Positions 55,884-64,000 of a stretch of DNA of 64,000 bases are shown here, piece after piece; the stretch's first letter is position 1; every line of letters starts with the position of its first letter. The DNA comes from WHUA01 sp963711215 (lineage in GTDB: Bacteria > Pseudomonadota > Alphaproteobacteria > UBA8366): positions 68,490-132,489 of the forward strand of contig CAVQDH010000004.1 in the NCBI GenBank assembly GCA_963711215.1, in the 5' to 3' direction. Made by a program: the position numbers and the translations under genes. The notes beneath the pieces are model-generated. The model did no database searches. It was not told the origin of the DNA and saw only the letters and a program-made list of their open reading frames with translations.

Positions 55884-56262
55884 TTTGATGCTCCGTCCGA
55901 TTAATCTGTCACGGATACGAAGTGACCCGCCGACTCAATTTGAAATGATCCGCTGCGGGACAGAGAAGTCAGATTCCTTCGCATAAATCCGGCGCCACGC
56001 CGGGATTGCCGGGGACAAGCCGGCCGCCCGCCAAGCATCGCCGATTACGCCACGCGCGAATGACTGGTAGGTAGATTCCGAACCTACCGTCGCGGCAACG
56101 GTAGTTGCTATGCTGCACTCACAGTCCCTGGTGAGGCTATCCAAAGCCCACCTTGCCGCCGGGATAGGCGCTGCGGCGCGAGGCAAAAACACGAGCTCCG
56201 CGCGGCCGTCATCGGGGGCTTCATCATCACATAATTTTGGCTGTCCGGCTGGCGGCTAGATC
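55884..56262. other. 379-base region without a recognised gene
   Basis: Only weakly coding-like frames on the minus strand. It should contain the promoters of the divergent DUF1488 gene and the following plus-strand genes. Confidence 0.35.
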
Positions 56263-56274
56263 ATGGAGCATCTC

Positions 56275-56481
56275 ATGCGGCCCATTCAAGTCTATCAAGT
56301 GCCGAAACATCGTCTGAGAGTCACCTACAGCGACACGACCGTGTCGCTCAGCCTCGCTGCCAATGCAACGTTCGAGGACATCGCACGGACGCTGGACGAA
56401 CTTCCAAATCAGCGTTACGGCGATCCGGTCGCCATCGACATCACCCTGCGCGCGGCATCGCACGCCGCCCTTTTCATTTGA
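56275..56481 (+). CDS. Small hypothetical protein
   Basis: A 68-residue protein (MRPIQVYQVPKHRLRVTYSDTTVSLSL...; an alternative ATG lies four codons upstream). The pattern resembles small conserved alphaproteobacterial proteins of unknown role, ending in an apolar ALFI. A purine-rich GTGGAGA then leads to the lipoprotein gene 15 bases later. Confidence 0.65.
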   Translation: MRPIQVYQVPKHRLRVTYSDTTVSLSLAANATFEDIARTLDELPNQRYGDPVAIDITLRAASHAALFI

Positions 56482-56496
56482 AGTGGAGATCTGCCG

Positions 56497-56970
56497 ATGA
56501 CTACCAATTATAGCCGTTTCCTGAAATTGAATGTTGGAGCGGCCACGGTGTTGGCAGGTTTGCTGGCGGCCGCCTGTACGCCGCTCTACTCGGCGCCCGA
56601 ACAGGTGCAGACGCAAAATCCCAGCGTTACCTACAAGTACAACACGGACCAGGACCTCGTTCAGGCCAACCAGAACGCGTCGACATACTGCAATCGGTAT
56701 CAATCCGTGCCGCGCACGGCGAATTTTTCGAATGATCCCGATGGCAGCAAAGTCGTCGTCTTCGAATGTGTCCAGACGTTGGCCGCGGCCCCAATGCAAC
56801 AGTACAATCCCAATATCGCCTACAACTATCGGACCGACCAGGAGCTCTTGAACGCATCGCGGAATGCCCAGACTTACTGCATGAATAACGGATCGCAGCA
56901 GGTGATCTCGAACATGAGCACCAATGCGAACGGGACCAAGACAGTCACGTTCCAGTGCAGCCCACGCTAA
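56497..56970 (+). CDS. Lipoprotein with two tandem repeats
   Basis: A 157-residue protein with a lipobox (LLAAAC, Cys27), so it is probably anchored in the outer membrane. The mature part contains two copies of a 50-residue unit: NPSVTYKYNTDQDLVQANQN...VVVFECV and NPNIAYNYRTDQELLNASRN...TVTFQCS, each with two conserved cysteines that may form a disulfide. No named family recognised. Confidence 0.8.
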   Translation: MTTNYSRFLKLNVGAATVLAGLLAAACTPLYSAPEQVQTQNPSVTYKYNTDQDLVQANQNASTYCNRYQSVPRTANFSNDPDGSKVVVFECVQTLAAAPMQQYNPNIAYNYRTDQELLNASRNAQTYCMNNGSQQVISNMSTNANGTKTVTFQCSPR

Positions 56971-57093
56971 GGCCGCGGCTCACGAAACTTCCAGATTAAG
57001 GCGACAGGTTGCTTGGCCGTCGCGTATTAGGCCGCAAGTGATGCGCCGCAGTGGCGCAGCCCGAACACGTGGCAATCCGAATTGGAGACGGCT

Positions 57094-57252
57094 ATGAGCC
57101 TTGGAACCATCTTGATCATCGTGCTGCTTCTCATGCTAATCGGCGTCTTGCCGACATGGCCGCACAGCAGCAGTTGGGGATACTATCCGAGCGGCGGATT
57201 GGGACTCGTTCTGGTCGTCGTGCTCGTCCTTGTGGTACTGGGACGGATCTAG
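57094..57252 (+). CDS. DUF3309 small membrane protein
   Basis: A 52-residue protein starting MSLGTILIIVLLLMLIGVLP, then WPHSSSWGYYPSGGLGL and a second hydrophobic helix. This is the DUF3309 pattern, often found in stress-related clusters of alphaproteobacteria. A decayed paralogue is at 62550-62680. Confidence 0.9.
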   Translation: MSLGTILIIVLLLMLIGVLPTWPHSSSWGYYPSGGLGLVLVVVLVLVVLGRI

Positions 57253-57368
57253 ACAGATTGTCCGAAGGTCATTAGGAGAGTTCGCCGTCGAGCACTTCAG
57301 GGAAGACCACGACTGCGGTAACATCCGCAGGAATACCGTCCGGTCTCAGCGAAAATCGAGGCTATCCC

Positions 57369-58076
57369 GTGTTATCGATTTGCCCAGGGCAGAAGACAGT
57401 GCCCGTTTCGCGACGCGCGATCCTGATGGCAGGGCTCGCCGGGGCGGTCAGCTGCACTCTCCCGCGCACCGCCCGTGCTGTGACAGATATCGTCTTGCCG
57501 ACCGCGGCCGGCGATCGGCGATTTTCGGTCTTATACAAAGGCAAAAGGATCGGCACGCACACGATCTTGTATTCGCCGGCAAGCGGAGAGACGCGGATCA
57601 AAACCGAGATCCATCTCCTGGTCAAGATAGCCTTCTTTACCGTGTACTCGTTCGGTCACCGGTCCGAAGAGACCTGGCGCGCCGGGCGGCTCGTGTCGTT
57701 GTCCAGCGAGACGGAGGAGCATGGCGAAACCCTCCACGTTGAGGGTGCGGCGATTCCGCAGGGGTTTCGCGTGGTGAGCAAGGGCGGTCCCTTTATCGCA
57801 TCCGCCGCAACCTTGACGTCGAATAGCCTGTGGACCCCGGCGGTGCTGGAGCAGGCGACGGTGGTCGACGCGCAACATGGCGGCATCATCGGCGTCAGCG
57901 CACGCAAGTTTGCCGAAGAGCAAATCATGATCGCCGGCCGCCTGGTTGATGCCACGCGTTATACGTTCATCACGCCCTATCTCGCCGGCAGCATCTGGTA
58001 TGACAGGGAAAACCATTGGGTGCGCGGCGAGTTCGAGCGTGACGGCTCGAAAATCCAGTATCAGCTTGACACGTGA
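57369..58076 (+). CDS. DUF6134-like exported protein with Tat-type signal
   Basis: A 235-residue protein. The N-terminus SRRAILMAGLAGAVSC resembles a Tat signal peptide (twin Arg), cleaved near ARA. The rest is beta-rich (GDRRFSVLYKGKRIGTHTILYS...ETWRAGRLVSLSSETEEHGE...GSIWYDRENHWVRGEFERDGSKIQYQL), the form seen in DUF6134 periplasmic proteins of unknown role. The start may instead be the GTG at 57399, closer to the twin Arg. Confidence 0.75.
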   Translation: MLSICPGQKTVPVSRRAILMAGLAGAVSCTLPRTARAVTDIVLPTAAGDRRFSVLYKGKRIGTHTILYSPASGETRIKTEIHLLVKIAFFTVYSFGHRSEETWRAGRLVSLSSETEEHGETLHVEGAAIPQGFRVVSKGGPFIASAATLTSNSLWTPAVLEQATVVDAQHGGIIGVSARKFAEEQIMIAGRLVDATRYTFITPYLAGSIWYDRENHWVRGEFERDGSKIQYQLDT

Positions 58077-58113
58077 GGCCCGCCTGCGCGGCGGGACAGA
58101 GGAGTACTCGGTA

Positions 58114-59097
58114 ATGCCGTCTAGACGATCGCTAAGCCTCGCCGCGGCGATCATGGCGAGCGCCGTCGCGGGCTGCATGGCGGTGTCCGTTGCCCTCGCG
58201 CCCGCCCCGGTTACGCTCGCCACCGGGACACCCGGCGGCGTCTATCATCCGGTCGGCAATGCGATCTGCCGCATGTTCAATCTGGTGAGCGAGCACCAGG
58301 CCATGCCATGCGTTGCGGTGAGCTCTGACGGCTCGGTGGCGAATATCCAGCGGATCGAGAACGGCGATTCGACGTTTGGCCTCTCGCAGACCGATGTCGC
58401 CTATGCCGCCTTTCATGGCGAGGGACCGTTTGCCGCCGCCGGCCCAGATCCGAAGCTGCGCATGCTGATCGCGCTCTACCCGGAAGCATTTACCGTTGTC
58501 GCGCGGGCCGAAACAAACATACGCAATTTCCAGGATTTGCGCGGCAAGCGCATCGGCATCGGGAAGAGCGGCGCCGGCTATACCTTCACGCGCGACGTCG
58601 TCCTCGGGTTTTACGGCTGGACGATCTTGGATCCCGACCGGGTGCTCGAGCTCGGCCCCGCCGAACAGAACCAGGCGCTATGCGGCAACAAGGTCGACGC
58701 GATCATTTTTCAGGCGGGCCATCCCAATGGGCTGACCCAGGAGGCGACGACGGGCTGCCGGGCGAGGCTGGTGCGCGTCTCGGGCCCGCCCATCGATCGG
58801 CTGCTCGCGACGCATCCCTATTATACCGCCTCCGTCATCCCCGGCGGCATGTATGCCGGCAATCCCGACGATGTCCCGACGATTGGCACGCTGGCCGTGC
58901 TTGTCACGTCGAGCGATGAGCCGGATGACCTGGCCTATGCGGTGGTCAAGGCGGTGTTCGATAATTTCGGTGTTTTCCGCCGCCTGCACCCTGCGCTGTC
59001 GAACTTGGACATCATGGACATGGTGCCCAGCCAGGCGGTGATGCCAATCCATCCGGGCGCCCTCAGGTACTATCGCGAGGCAGGGCTCCTGCGCTGA
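58114..59097 (+). CDS. TAXI-family TRAP transporter solute-binding protein
   Basis: A 327-residue periplasmic protein with a signal peptide (about residues 8-30) and the TAXI fold: VTLATGTPGGVYHPVGNAICR, SDGSVANIQRIENGDSTFGLSQTDVAYAA, LRGKRIGIGKSGAGYTFTRDVV. It would bind an organic acid such as glutamate or 2-oxoglutarate for a TRAP permease, but no DctM/DctQ gene is nearby, so it may be an orphan or serve a sensor. A GAGGAG ribosome-binding site precedes the ATG. Confidence 0.92.
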   Translation: MPSRRSLSLAAAIMASAVAGCMAVSVALAPAPVTLATGTPGGVYHPVGNAICRMFNLVSEHQAMPCVAVSSDGSVANIQRIENGDSTFGLSQTDVAYAAFHGEGPFAAAGPDPKLRMLIALYPEAFTVVARAETNIRNFQDLRGKRIGIGKSGAGYTFTRDVVLGFYGWTILDPDRVLELGPAEQNQALCGNKVDAIIFQAGHPNGLTQEATTGCRARLVRVSGPPIDRLLATHPYYTASVIPGGMYAGNPDDVPTIGTLAVLVTSSDEPDDLAYAVVKAVFDNFGVFRRLHPALSNLDIMDMVPSQAVMPIHPGALRYYREAGLLR

Positions 59098-59152
59098 AAT
59101 ATCGAAACCTGAAGACGCCGGAGGCTTCCTGTCATTGACTGTAGAAACGTCC

Positions 59153-59395
59153 TCACCGCCAGACTGGTTTCCCGAGGTCGATCTGGTCGGATTTGGTGAG
59201 CGCGCCAGTGCCGGCGCCAAGCGCGCCGCCGATGAGGGCGCCCGTGACGGGTGAGCCGAAGAGCAGGCCCGCCGCCGCGCCGCCGCCGGCGCCGATCGCG
59301 CCGCCGCTCAGTGCGCGGTCTCCCGTGGTGTTGCCGCAGGCGGCCAGGCTAAGGGCTGATAGCATGAGGGCGGTGGCGATAATGGTGCGTTTCAT
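59153..59395 (-). CDS. Glycine-zipper lipoprotein
   Basis: An 80-residue protein with a lipobox (LSLAAC, Cys20) and a Gly/Ala-rich zipper (GGAIGAGGGAAAGLLFGSPVTGALIGGALGAGTGAL) that can insert in or span the outer membrane. It is the last gene of a short minus-strand run with the BON protein. Confidence 0.85.
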   Translation of the reverse strand: MKRTIIATALMLSALSLAACGNTTGDRALSGGAIGAGGGAAAGLLFGSPVTGALIGGALGAGTGALTKSDQIDLGKPVWR

Positions 59396-59445
59396 AGTCT
59401 GTCTCCAGGTGAGAGTTCATGGCGCGCGAACGGCGCCATGTCTGC

Positions 59446-59754
59446 TTACTTCACGATCAGATTGTTCTGTACCGACGTGACTCCGTTAACTTGCTTCGCA
59501 ACCGTGCCGGCGCGCTCGACCATCTGCGGCGAGTCAACGAAACCGCTCAGCTGCACGACGTTCTTGTAGGTGGTGACATCGATCTGCATCACCTTGAGCG
59601 CCGGGTCCGACAGGATCGCGGTCTTGACTTTGCCGGTGATTGCAGAGTCGTCGACATAGGCGCCGGTGCTCTCGTTGGTGCTCGTTTGAGCGCAAGCGGT
59701 AATGGCAAGCATAGATGCGAGAACGATGGCAGCCACGCTTATGGTCCTATTCAT
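59446..59754 (-). CDS. BON-domain lipoprotein (OsmY-like)
   Basis: A 102-residue protein starting MNRTISVAAIVLASMLAITAC (lipobox Cys21), followed by one BON domain (DDSAITGKVKTAILSDPALK...VVQLSGFVDSPQMVERAG...GVTSVQNNLIV). BON proteins bind membranes and are induced by osmotic stress in many bacteria. Its start overlaps the previous gene by eight bases. Confidence 0.92.
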   Translation of the reverse strand: MNRTISVAAIVLASMLAITACAQTSTNESTGAYVDDSAITGKVKTAILSDPALKVMQIDVTTYKNVVQLSGFVDSPQMVERAGTVAKQVNGVTSVQNNLIVK

Positions 59755-60124
59755 GAGATTTCTCCAGATTGATCGGGTGAAGTTGGAATTTCTTGTCGGC
59801 TGGCCAGGGGATAACCGTTGGCCGCGGTGGGAGAGGGGCTGACATCGCCAACGCCTGCTTCCCAACGACAACCGGGTTATTTCCAGCCGCTTGGGGCAGC
59901 GTTGTCGCGGTCTCCAAGGAAACGGACTTGGCGAGCGCGGCGTCCTCTGGCGTGGCAAAGCTGATCCGGATTGCGGTGTGCTTCCAGTCCAGCCAACGGC
60001 CAATATGCCACTCGCCGATTTGGCGACTTGCCGTAAGCGCTTTCAGGTGCGTTGCGAGTCGGCCGACGCCGAAAATTCCGCTCTTTACCGGGAAAAGCAC
60101 TTCGCATTCGTTCTGGTTTGACAT
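59747..60124 (-). CDS. Hypothetical protein upstream of the BON gene
   Basis: A 125-residue soluble protein (MSNQNECEVLFPVKSGIFG...) with AGGAG upstream and its end overlapping the BON start, so probably co-translated. A short segment (HTAIRISFATPEDAALAKSV) looks conserved. No family recognised. Confidence 0.6.
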   Translation of the reverse strand: MSNQNECEVLFPVKSGIFGVGRLATHLKALTASRQIGEWHIGRWLDWKHTAIRISFATPEDAALAKSVSLETATTLPQAAGNNPVVVGKQALAMSAPLPPRPTVIPWPADKKFQLHPINLEKSHE

Positions 60125-60158
60125 GTCGATCTCCTGTCTTGACGCGCCGAACGGGGCG

Positions 60159-60284
60159 CTAATGGGTGCGGAAAACGAAGTCCAATATGAGCAAGAGCCC
60201 GAAAGCGAGCGGGACGACGATCGGGGGAATGAACCAGGACGAGATGGCGATCCTCTCCCAACGGCTTCGAAAAGAAGTGGACAT
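60159..60284 (-). CDS. Very small single-helix membrane protein
   Basis: A 41-residue protein starting MSTSFRSRWERIAISSWFIP, then one helix (PIVVPLAFGLLLILDFVF). GGGAG lies nine bases upstream. It is the first of four minus-strand genes leading to the BON and glycine-zipper lipoproteins. A plus-strand frame also covers this region but looks less protein-like. Confidence 0.55.
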   Translation of the reverse strand: MSTSFRSRWERIAISSWFIPPIVVPLAFGLLLILDFVFRTH

Positions 60285-61043
60285 CGGCATTACTCCCGCC
60301 TTTGGCGCCAGCGCCGTCATGTTCTCTGGTGCCAAGACAGATTCGTTTTGAAAGGGGTACGAGAAGCGGACGACTACCTTTGATGTTGGGCGCCGCGTGA
60401 CCGGGTGAAAGGATCGGAAACTACGCAGTCTGCGAGGCTGCTAAGCGGCGATGAACGAAATCCGCATCCCGGTCGGCTGCCGTCGAACGCCTCGACCGCC
60501 ACCTTGGGCGTGAGCAAACCCGCGGCGCTGCAGGCGGACAAACCGCGCGGGCTGGGTAGTTTCCGAGCCTGTTTGCCGCACACATCAATCCCAATGTTAT
60601 GAACATGACCCAGAGCATCCAGCCAGGCCTCAGCTTTCGCTCTCCAGGAAGCGTGTAATGAGAACGCAGCTCTTGTGCTTCAGGGAGTCCGTCTCGCGGA
60701 CATGGAGAAACGCAATATCCGATTGGAATGCGGCAATGCCTGCGGTCGTTTCCGCCTACCAGCGGATATCGAGCCGGATTGATCTGGGCGCTAGGTCCGG
60801 TCAGCCGGGTCTCATGCCGACGGCGACAATAGGTCCGGATGCGCTGGACGGGGCTCTGAAACGCAGCCCGACTCCCGAAGGGATCGGGATTGGCCGGCAT
60901 TCCCGCGAAAAGGCGTCAAAAGGTAGGACGGACCCGCGCCGGGAAGAGGCCAATCGTCAGGCCATCGAACGTGGCGAAAACGAAGGGATGGCCGTTCCGG
61001 CAGAAAAGACGATTGCCCTGCGGCGCGACTATGGAACCGCGCC
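60285..61043. other. About 760 bases without a supported gene
   Basis: Several overlapping long frames are typical of high-GC non-coding or decayed DNA. A minus-strand piece (HYTLPGERKLRPGWMLWVMFITLGL, about 60590-60665) has a membrane-helix look but no clean start or stop. Confidence 0.35.
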
Positions 61044-61379
61044 GTGAGCGCTTGGTGGAAGTGGCTGCGACAAGCGCTGACATTTGGCACGTCAAACAAG
61101 CGGGTGACCTTCATACGGCCGTTCGTTCTTAAAGGGCTGGATGGCGTGCAGCCCTCCGGCACCTACAGCGTGGGAACGGGTGCAGGGCCCGCCGGGTTCT
61201 TCTCATTTTTTAGGGGCGTGCGAGCGTCAACATGGATTCGGGTTTGCCGGAATCCTGGAACCGCTGGGGTTCTCCAACTCGCCAATATCGACCCGCTGGA
61301 CTTGGCGGCCGCTCTGATTCGCGACGCGGTGCCGGCTGAAGGAGTGGGGACAGGAGTGCCGGCAAATGAATCAGGTTAA
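61044..61379 (+). CDS. Conserved hypothetical protein (RPFVLKGLDGVQPSGTY type)
   Basis: A 111-residue protein. The N-terminal TFIRPFVLKGLDGVQPSGTYSV and the C-terminal GTAGVLQLANIDPLDLAAAL resemble a conserved alphaproteobacterial hypothetical family; the middle (residues 45-70) looks unlike it and may hold compensating frameshifts. It overlaps the next gene by 14 bases. Confidence 0.6.
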   Translation: MSAWWKWLRQALTFGTSNKRVTFIRPFVLKGLDGVQPSGTYSVGTGAGPAGFFSFFRGVRASTWIRVCRNPGTAGVLQLANIDPLDLAAALIRDAVPAEGVGTGVPANESG

Positions 61380-61800
61380 GTCTTGGGAAACGGCAGGTGG
61401 TGCCATACCGCGCCACGCCTTCGCCGACACTGTCGCAAGCGATGACGCTTTGCCGACACTTCAGGATGCGTCCAGTCGGGAAGCCCACGAACGCAAAGCC
61501 GCGGGGAGTGCGATCTCCCTGAGCGGTTTGGGAACGATCGTGATGGCAGGGCGCTATCCGAAATTTCAGAACGACCTTGCGGTTCCGGAGATCCGTATCG
61601 GGATGAGAGAATTCAACTGCATCGGCGCCTCGCCGCCGCACGATCATCCGCATGTCTATATCAATATGGGCGACCGCGACACGATCCTCTGCCCTTACTG
61701 CGCGACCCGCTATCGCTATGATGCCCGATTGGGGCCGTTCGACGCTGTTCCGCAGGAGAGCTTTTTCATCGATCCCGCTGCCGCATCGAAGTCTTCCTGA
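61366..61800 (+). CDS. Zinc-finger protein (zf-CHCC/NDUFS6-like)
   Basis: A 144-residue protein; the conserved part is the C-terminal half, MREFNCIGASPPHDHPHVYIN then ILCPYCATRYRYD, with Cys, His and CxxC ligands for one zinc, as in the small zf-CHCC proteins related to complex I subunit NDUFS6. Usual members have 60-80 residues, so the true start may be the Met near 61543; the first 59 residues look less conserved. Confidence 0.8.
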   Translation: MNQVKSWETAGGAIPRHAFADTVASDDALPTLQDASSREAHERKAAGSAISLSGLGTIVMAGRYPKFQNDLAVPEIRIGMREFNCIGASPPHDHPHVYINMGDRDTILCPYCATRYRYDARLGPFDAVPQESFFIDPAAASKSS

Positions 61801-62003
61801 TAGCAAGAATCGAATTAGATATCCATTCTGAGCCTTGAATTGCAGGTACCTTCGGGTGGACGCACAGGCCGAAGACGTTCGCCGTCTCCAGCGTTCGGAT
61901 TTTGTCTACTGGCGATTTGCGGCGCGCGGACCGACGGAGCATCGTGCCCTGTCGGCCCCATCGCCGGCTCCGCTAACCTAACTCCAGCGAACGACTGCCC
62001 GGG

Positions 62004-62471
62004 TCAACCCGGCAGCTTGACCACTGTGATGTCGACCACCCGGTTGCGTTGTTCGGCGGCCGAGTTGGCCGTCGCTACTTCTTGTTTGCGTTCGCCGGTC
62101 CAATTCGTCTCGATCCGGTCGGCCGGCACCCCGGCGGCGACCAACGCATCGCGGACGGCATTCGCCCGCTGTTGCGACAGATCCATGTTGGCGGGCGAGG
62201 CGCCGACACGATCGGTCTTGCCGATTACCGTCACGCGCGTCGTATCGTTGTTCGCGATGACGTAGGCGACGCTCTTGACGATCCGCTGCCCCCTGGCGTT
62301 GATCTCGGCACTGTTGGTGTCGAAGTAAACTTGGTACCAGGCGCCGGCCAGCTCGGGGCCGCTCTCCGCGGCAGCCAGCGGCGGCGATGCGGCTTGTTCC
62401 GCACATCCAGCTACTGTAGCAAGCGCCAGGGTCGCGACGAGGGCTCGTAGGATTTTCGTGGATTTAAGCAT
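62004..62471 (-). CDS. OmpA-family lipoprotein (peptidoglycan-binding)
   Basis: A 155-residue protein with signal and lipobox (LATVAGC, Cys23 region) and a C-terminal OmpA domain: VYFDTNSAEINARGQRIV, VTVIGKTDRVGASPANMDLSQQRANAVRDAL, NRVVDITV. The Asp and Arg residues that bind meso-diaminopimelate are present in the KTDRVG and RANAV regions. It links the outer membrane to peptidoglycan. Confidence 0.92.
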   Translation of the reverse strand: MLKSTKILRALVATLALATVAGCAEQAASPPLAAAESGPELAGAWYQVYFDTNSAEINARGQRIVKSVAYVIANNDTTRVTVIGKTDRVGASPANMDLSQQRANAVRDALVAAGVPADRIETNWTGERKQEVATANSAAEQRNRVVDITVVKLPG

Positions 62472-62549
62472 GGTAACCTCCATTGGTTGCCGGCGTTGTC
62501 CGGTGAGTATCCGGCTTGCGCCGGCACCGAAGCTTCCGCCTTTACTGAG

Positions 62550-62680
62550 TTCGCGTTGATGTGTAGAGCGCCGGAACCGCCGCTCGGGTCATAGCCCCAA
62601 TTTGCGTTGTGCGGCCATCTAGGCGAGGGGCTGGTCACGATGCGGAACACTATGATCAGCGAAATCTAGCCGAGGCTCAT
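62550..62680 (-). pseudogene. Decayed DUF3309 gene
   Basis: From ATG 62680 the frame reads MSLG, a TAG stop, then ISLIIVFRIVTSPSPRWPHNANWGYDPSGG, which aligns without gaps to the intact DUF3309 protein at 57094 (MSLGT...LPTWPHSSSWGYYPSGG). The second helix is lost. The in-frame stop and altered hydrophobic segment show real decay rather than a simple frameshift. Confidence 0.75.
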
Positions 62681-62718
62681 GGTATGACCCTTTGAGCTGG
62701 CTCGGGTAGGCTCGGATA

Positions 62719-64000
62719 CTACTCAGATTTACCCTGCGGGAGATCACTGCGACGGCGCGGCTCGCCGGTGCCGTACTCGGCAGCGGCAATCGCCAATCGG
62801 GCCAAGGCTGGCACAGACTTCGAGCCCGTTTTCTTCATGATCAAAGCGCGATGGTTTTCGACCGTGCGCTGGCTGATGCCAAGATCGGATGCGATATTCT
62901 TATTGGGGTGGCCGGCAAGGATCATATCCATGACCTGGCGCTGCCGGCGGCTGAGACCGGCGACGTGCTTGGCCGCGTCTTCGCGCCAGGCGAATAGCTT
63001 GTTTGAATCCCGCGACTGTTCGAGGGCCCGCTCGACGCTGGCGAGCAGCTCGGTGCGGTTGATCGGCTTCTCGATGAAGTCGGACGCGCCCGCCTTCATG
63101 GCCTGAACCGCCATCGGCACATCGCCAAAGCCGGTGATCATGATGGCCGGCAGCCGATGCCCGGCATCGTGCAGCCGCTGCAGCAATTGATGTCCGCTCA
63201 TGCCGGGCAGGTATGCATCGACCAAGAGGCATGCTTCGCCGCCCGGACGATAGGCTTCCAGGAATGCCTCGCAAGATCCGTAATCCTTGACCGTCCGGCC
63301 ATCGTCCTCGAGCACGCTGCGAAGCGCCCCGCAGATATGGTTGTCGTCATCGACAATAAAAATGACGGGCGGCGCCGGGCCGCTGGCCGCCTTGGGCGGG
63401 GGGGCGGCGCTTGAAGGCACCGTCGCTTGTTCCTGCGGGAGGAGGCGTTGGATGACTTGTGTCAGCTCTTTCAATTTGACCGGCTTGTTGAGCTGTATGC
63501 AGTTCTGAAGCGAGATATCGCGCAGAGTGCCGGTCGATATATCGCCGGTCAGGATGATGACCGGAATTTGACGTTGCAGCCTTTCGCGCAGCTTTGCGGC
63601 GATTTCCAGACCATTCATGCCGTTCGGCAAATTATAGTCCGCGAGGATGACGTCCGGGCGGACCGCCTCGCGCGCGACCAATTTCAGCGCTGTGGCGCCG
63701 TCGGACGCGGCCGCAGGGCGATGCCCCTCCTCATTGAGGAGTAGCTCCAGGAGCTCGCGCACCTCGGGATCATCCTCGATGACCAGAATCGTGCCGGTGC
63801 GGTGTACATTCTCCGACGGCGGTCTACGCTTTCGCTGCCGCAGGTTTTCGCGTTGCGGCGCTGCTGCGGCCGCTGGGAGCATGACCTCGATGGTGAAGAC
63901 CGAGCCCTTGCCCAGATGCGAGCGGACGCTGATCCGATGGTCCAGCAATATCCCCAACCGTTTGACGATCGAGAGGCCGAGACCAAGGCCGCGGCTGCGC
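62719..64000 (-). CDS. Hybrid histidine kinase with two receiver domains and LuxR-type HTH, N-terminus outside window
   Basis: The visible 427 residues begin in the kinase ATPase domain (GLGLGLSIVKRLG, then SHLGKGSVFTIEVMLP), continue with a first receiver (ILVIEDDPEVREL, DVILADYNLP, with Lys in LNKPVKL), a second FixJ-like receiver (IFIVDDDNHICGALRS, LLVDAYLPGMSG, IMITGFGDVP, FIEKPI) and a LuxR helix-turn-helix (GLSRRQRQVMDMILAGHPNKNIASDLGISQRTVENHRALIMKK). So kinase, phosphorelay and DNA binding are in one chain. It may control the stress genes beside it. The sensor part lies to the right of the window. Confidence 0.93.
   Translation of the reverse strand, partial: RSRGLGLGLSIVKRLGILLDHRISVRSHLGKGSVFTIEVMLPAAAAAPQRENLRQRKRRPPSENVHRTGTILVIEDDPEVRELLELLLNEEGHRPAAASDGATALKLVAREAVRPDVILADYNLPNGMNGLEIAAKLRERLQRQIPVIILTGDISTGTLRDISLQNCIQLNKPVKLKELTQVIQRLLPQEQATVPSSAAPPPKAASGPAPPVIFIVDDDNHICGALRSVLEDDGRTVKDYGSCEAFLEAYRPGGEACLLVDAYLPGMSGHQLLQRLHDAGHRLPAIMITGFGDVPMAVQAMKAGASDFIEKPINRTELLASVERALEQSRDSNKLFAWREDAAKHVAGLSRRQRQVMDMILAGHPNKNIASDLGISQRTVENHRALIMKKTGSKSVPALARLAIAAAEYGTGEPRRRSDLPQGKSE

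Noticed and set aside
60187..60351. Plus-strand frame MSKSPKASGTT... of about 54 codons
   Set aside because: The opposite strand reads as a better small membrane protein with a ribosome-binding site and same-strand downstream partners.

Overview
The window is a high-GC chromosomal segment of an alphaproteobacterium. Evidence includes an alphaproteobacterial ccm cytochrome c maturation cluster, the neighbourhood SUV3-like helicase / S4 protein / seven-iron ferredoxin / CarD / RpoH, an AcnA-type aconitase, DUF1223, DUF938, DUF2062 and DUF3309 proteins, and a tRNA-Arg with encoded CCA. The helicase-fdxA-carD-rpoH order suggests a Rhodospirillales-like lineage; that assignment is an inference.

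Layout. 1-4.3 kb: a DHA2 drug exporter (cut by the left edge), a TauD-like dioxygenase, and a divergent pair of DJ-1/PfpI genes (isonitrile hydratase-like and GlxA-like regulator). 4.4-13 kb, minus strand: ccmA-ccmB-[MFS transporter]-ccmC-D-E-F-G-H-I. 13.3-16.2 kb, minus: DUF4387, AtuA-like and amidohydrolase genes, probably one catabolic operon. 16.4-34.3 kb: mostly housekeeping genes (acnA, htpG, pcm, helicase, hslR-like, fdxA, carD, rpoH, nuclease, proline iminopeptidase, PagL-like protein).

34.4-54.9 kb: a 20.5-kb integrated island. It starts in the 3' half of tRNA-Arg(CCT) and ends at a perfect 50-bp copy of that sequence. A tyrosine integrase lies just inside the right end. The left half has AlpA, an HUH-like replication protein, small phage-type zinc proteins, a low-GC AAA ATPase directly followed by a TIR-domain gene (the best candidate for an undescribed defence system), and a coiled-coil membrane protein with a truncated MltR-like gene. 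The right half is a catabolic cargo: two TauD-like dioxygenases, a glycosidase-like propeller, a GFA protein, an enoyl-CoA hydratase, an ADP-forming acyl-CoA ligase and an LLM flavin oxidoreductase. Remnants of an IS3 transposase, feoB and a tRNA 3' end lie between or within these parts.

55.3-64 kb: small envelope and stress genes (DUF1488, a repeat lipoprotein, DUF3309, a TAXI binding protein, glycine zipper, BON, OmpA-like) and the C-terminal part of a hybrid histidine kinase fused to a LuxR-type output domain.

Caution: six otherwise intact chromosomal genes (glxA-like, ccmH, ccmA, helicase, rpoH, DUF1488) are each broken by one apparent extra base, at or next to a short homopolymer. This looks more like sequencing error than gene decay, and apparent fusions such as CcmH-CcmI or helicase-HslR should not be believed.
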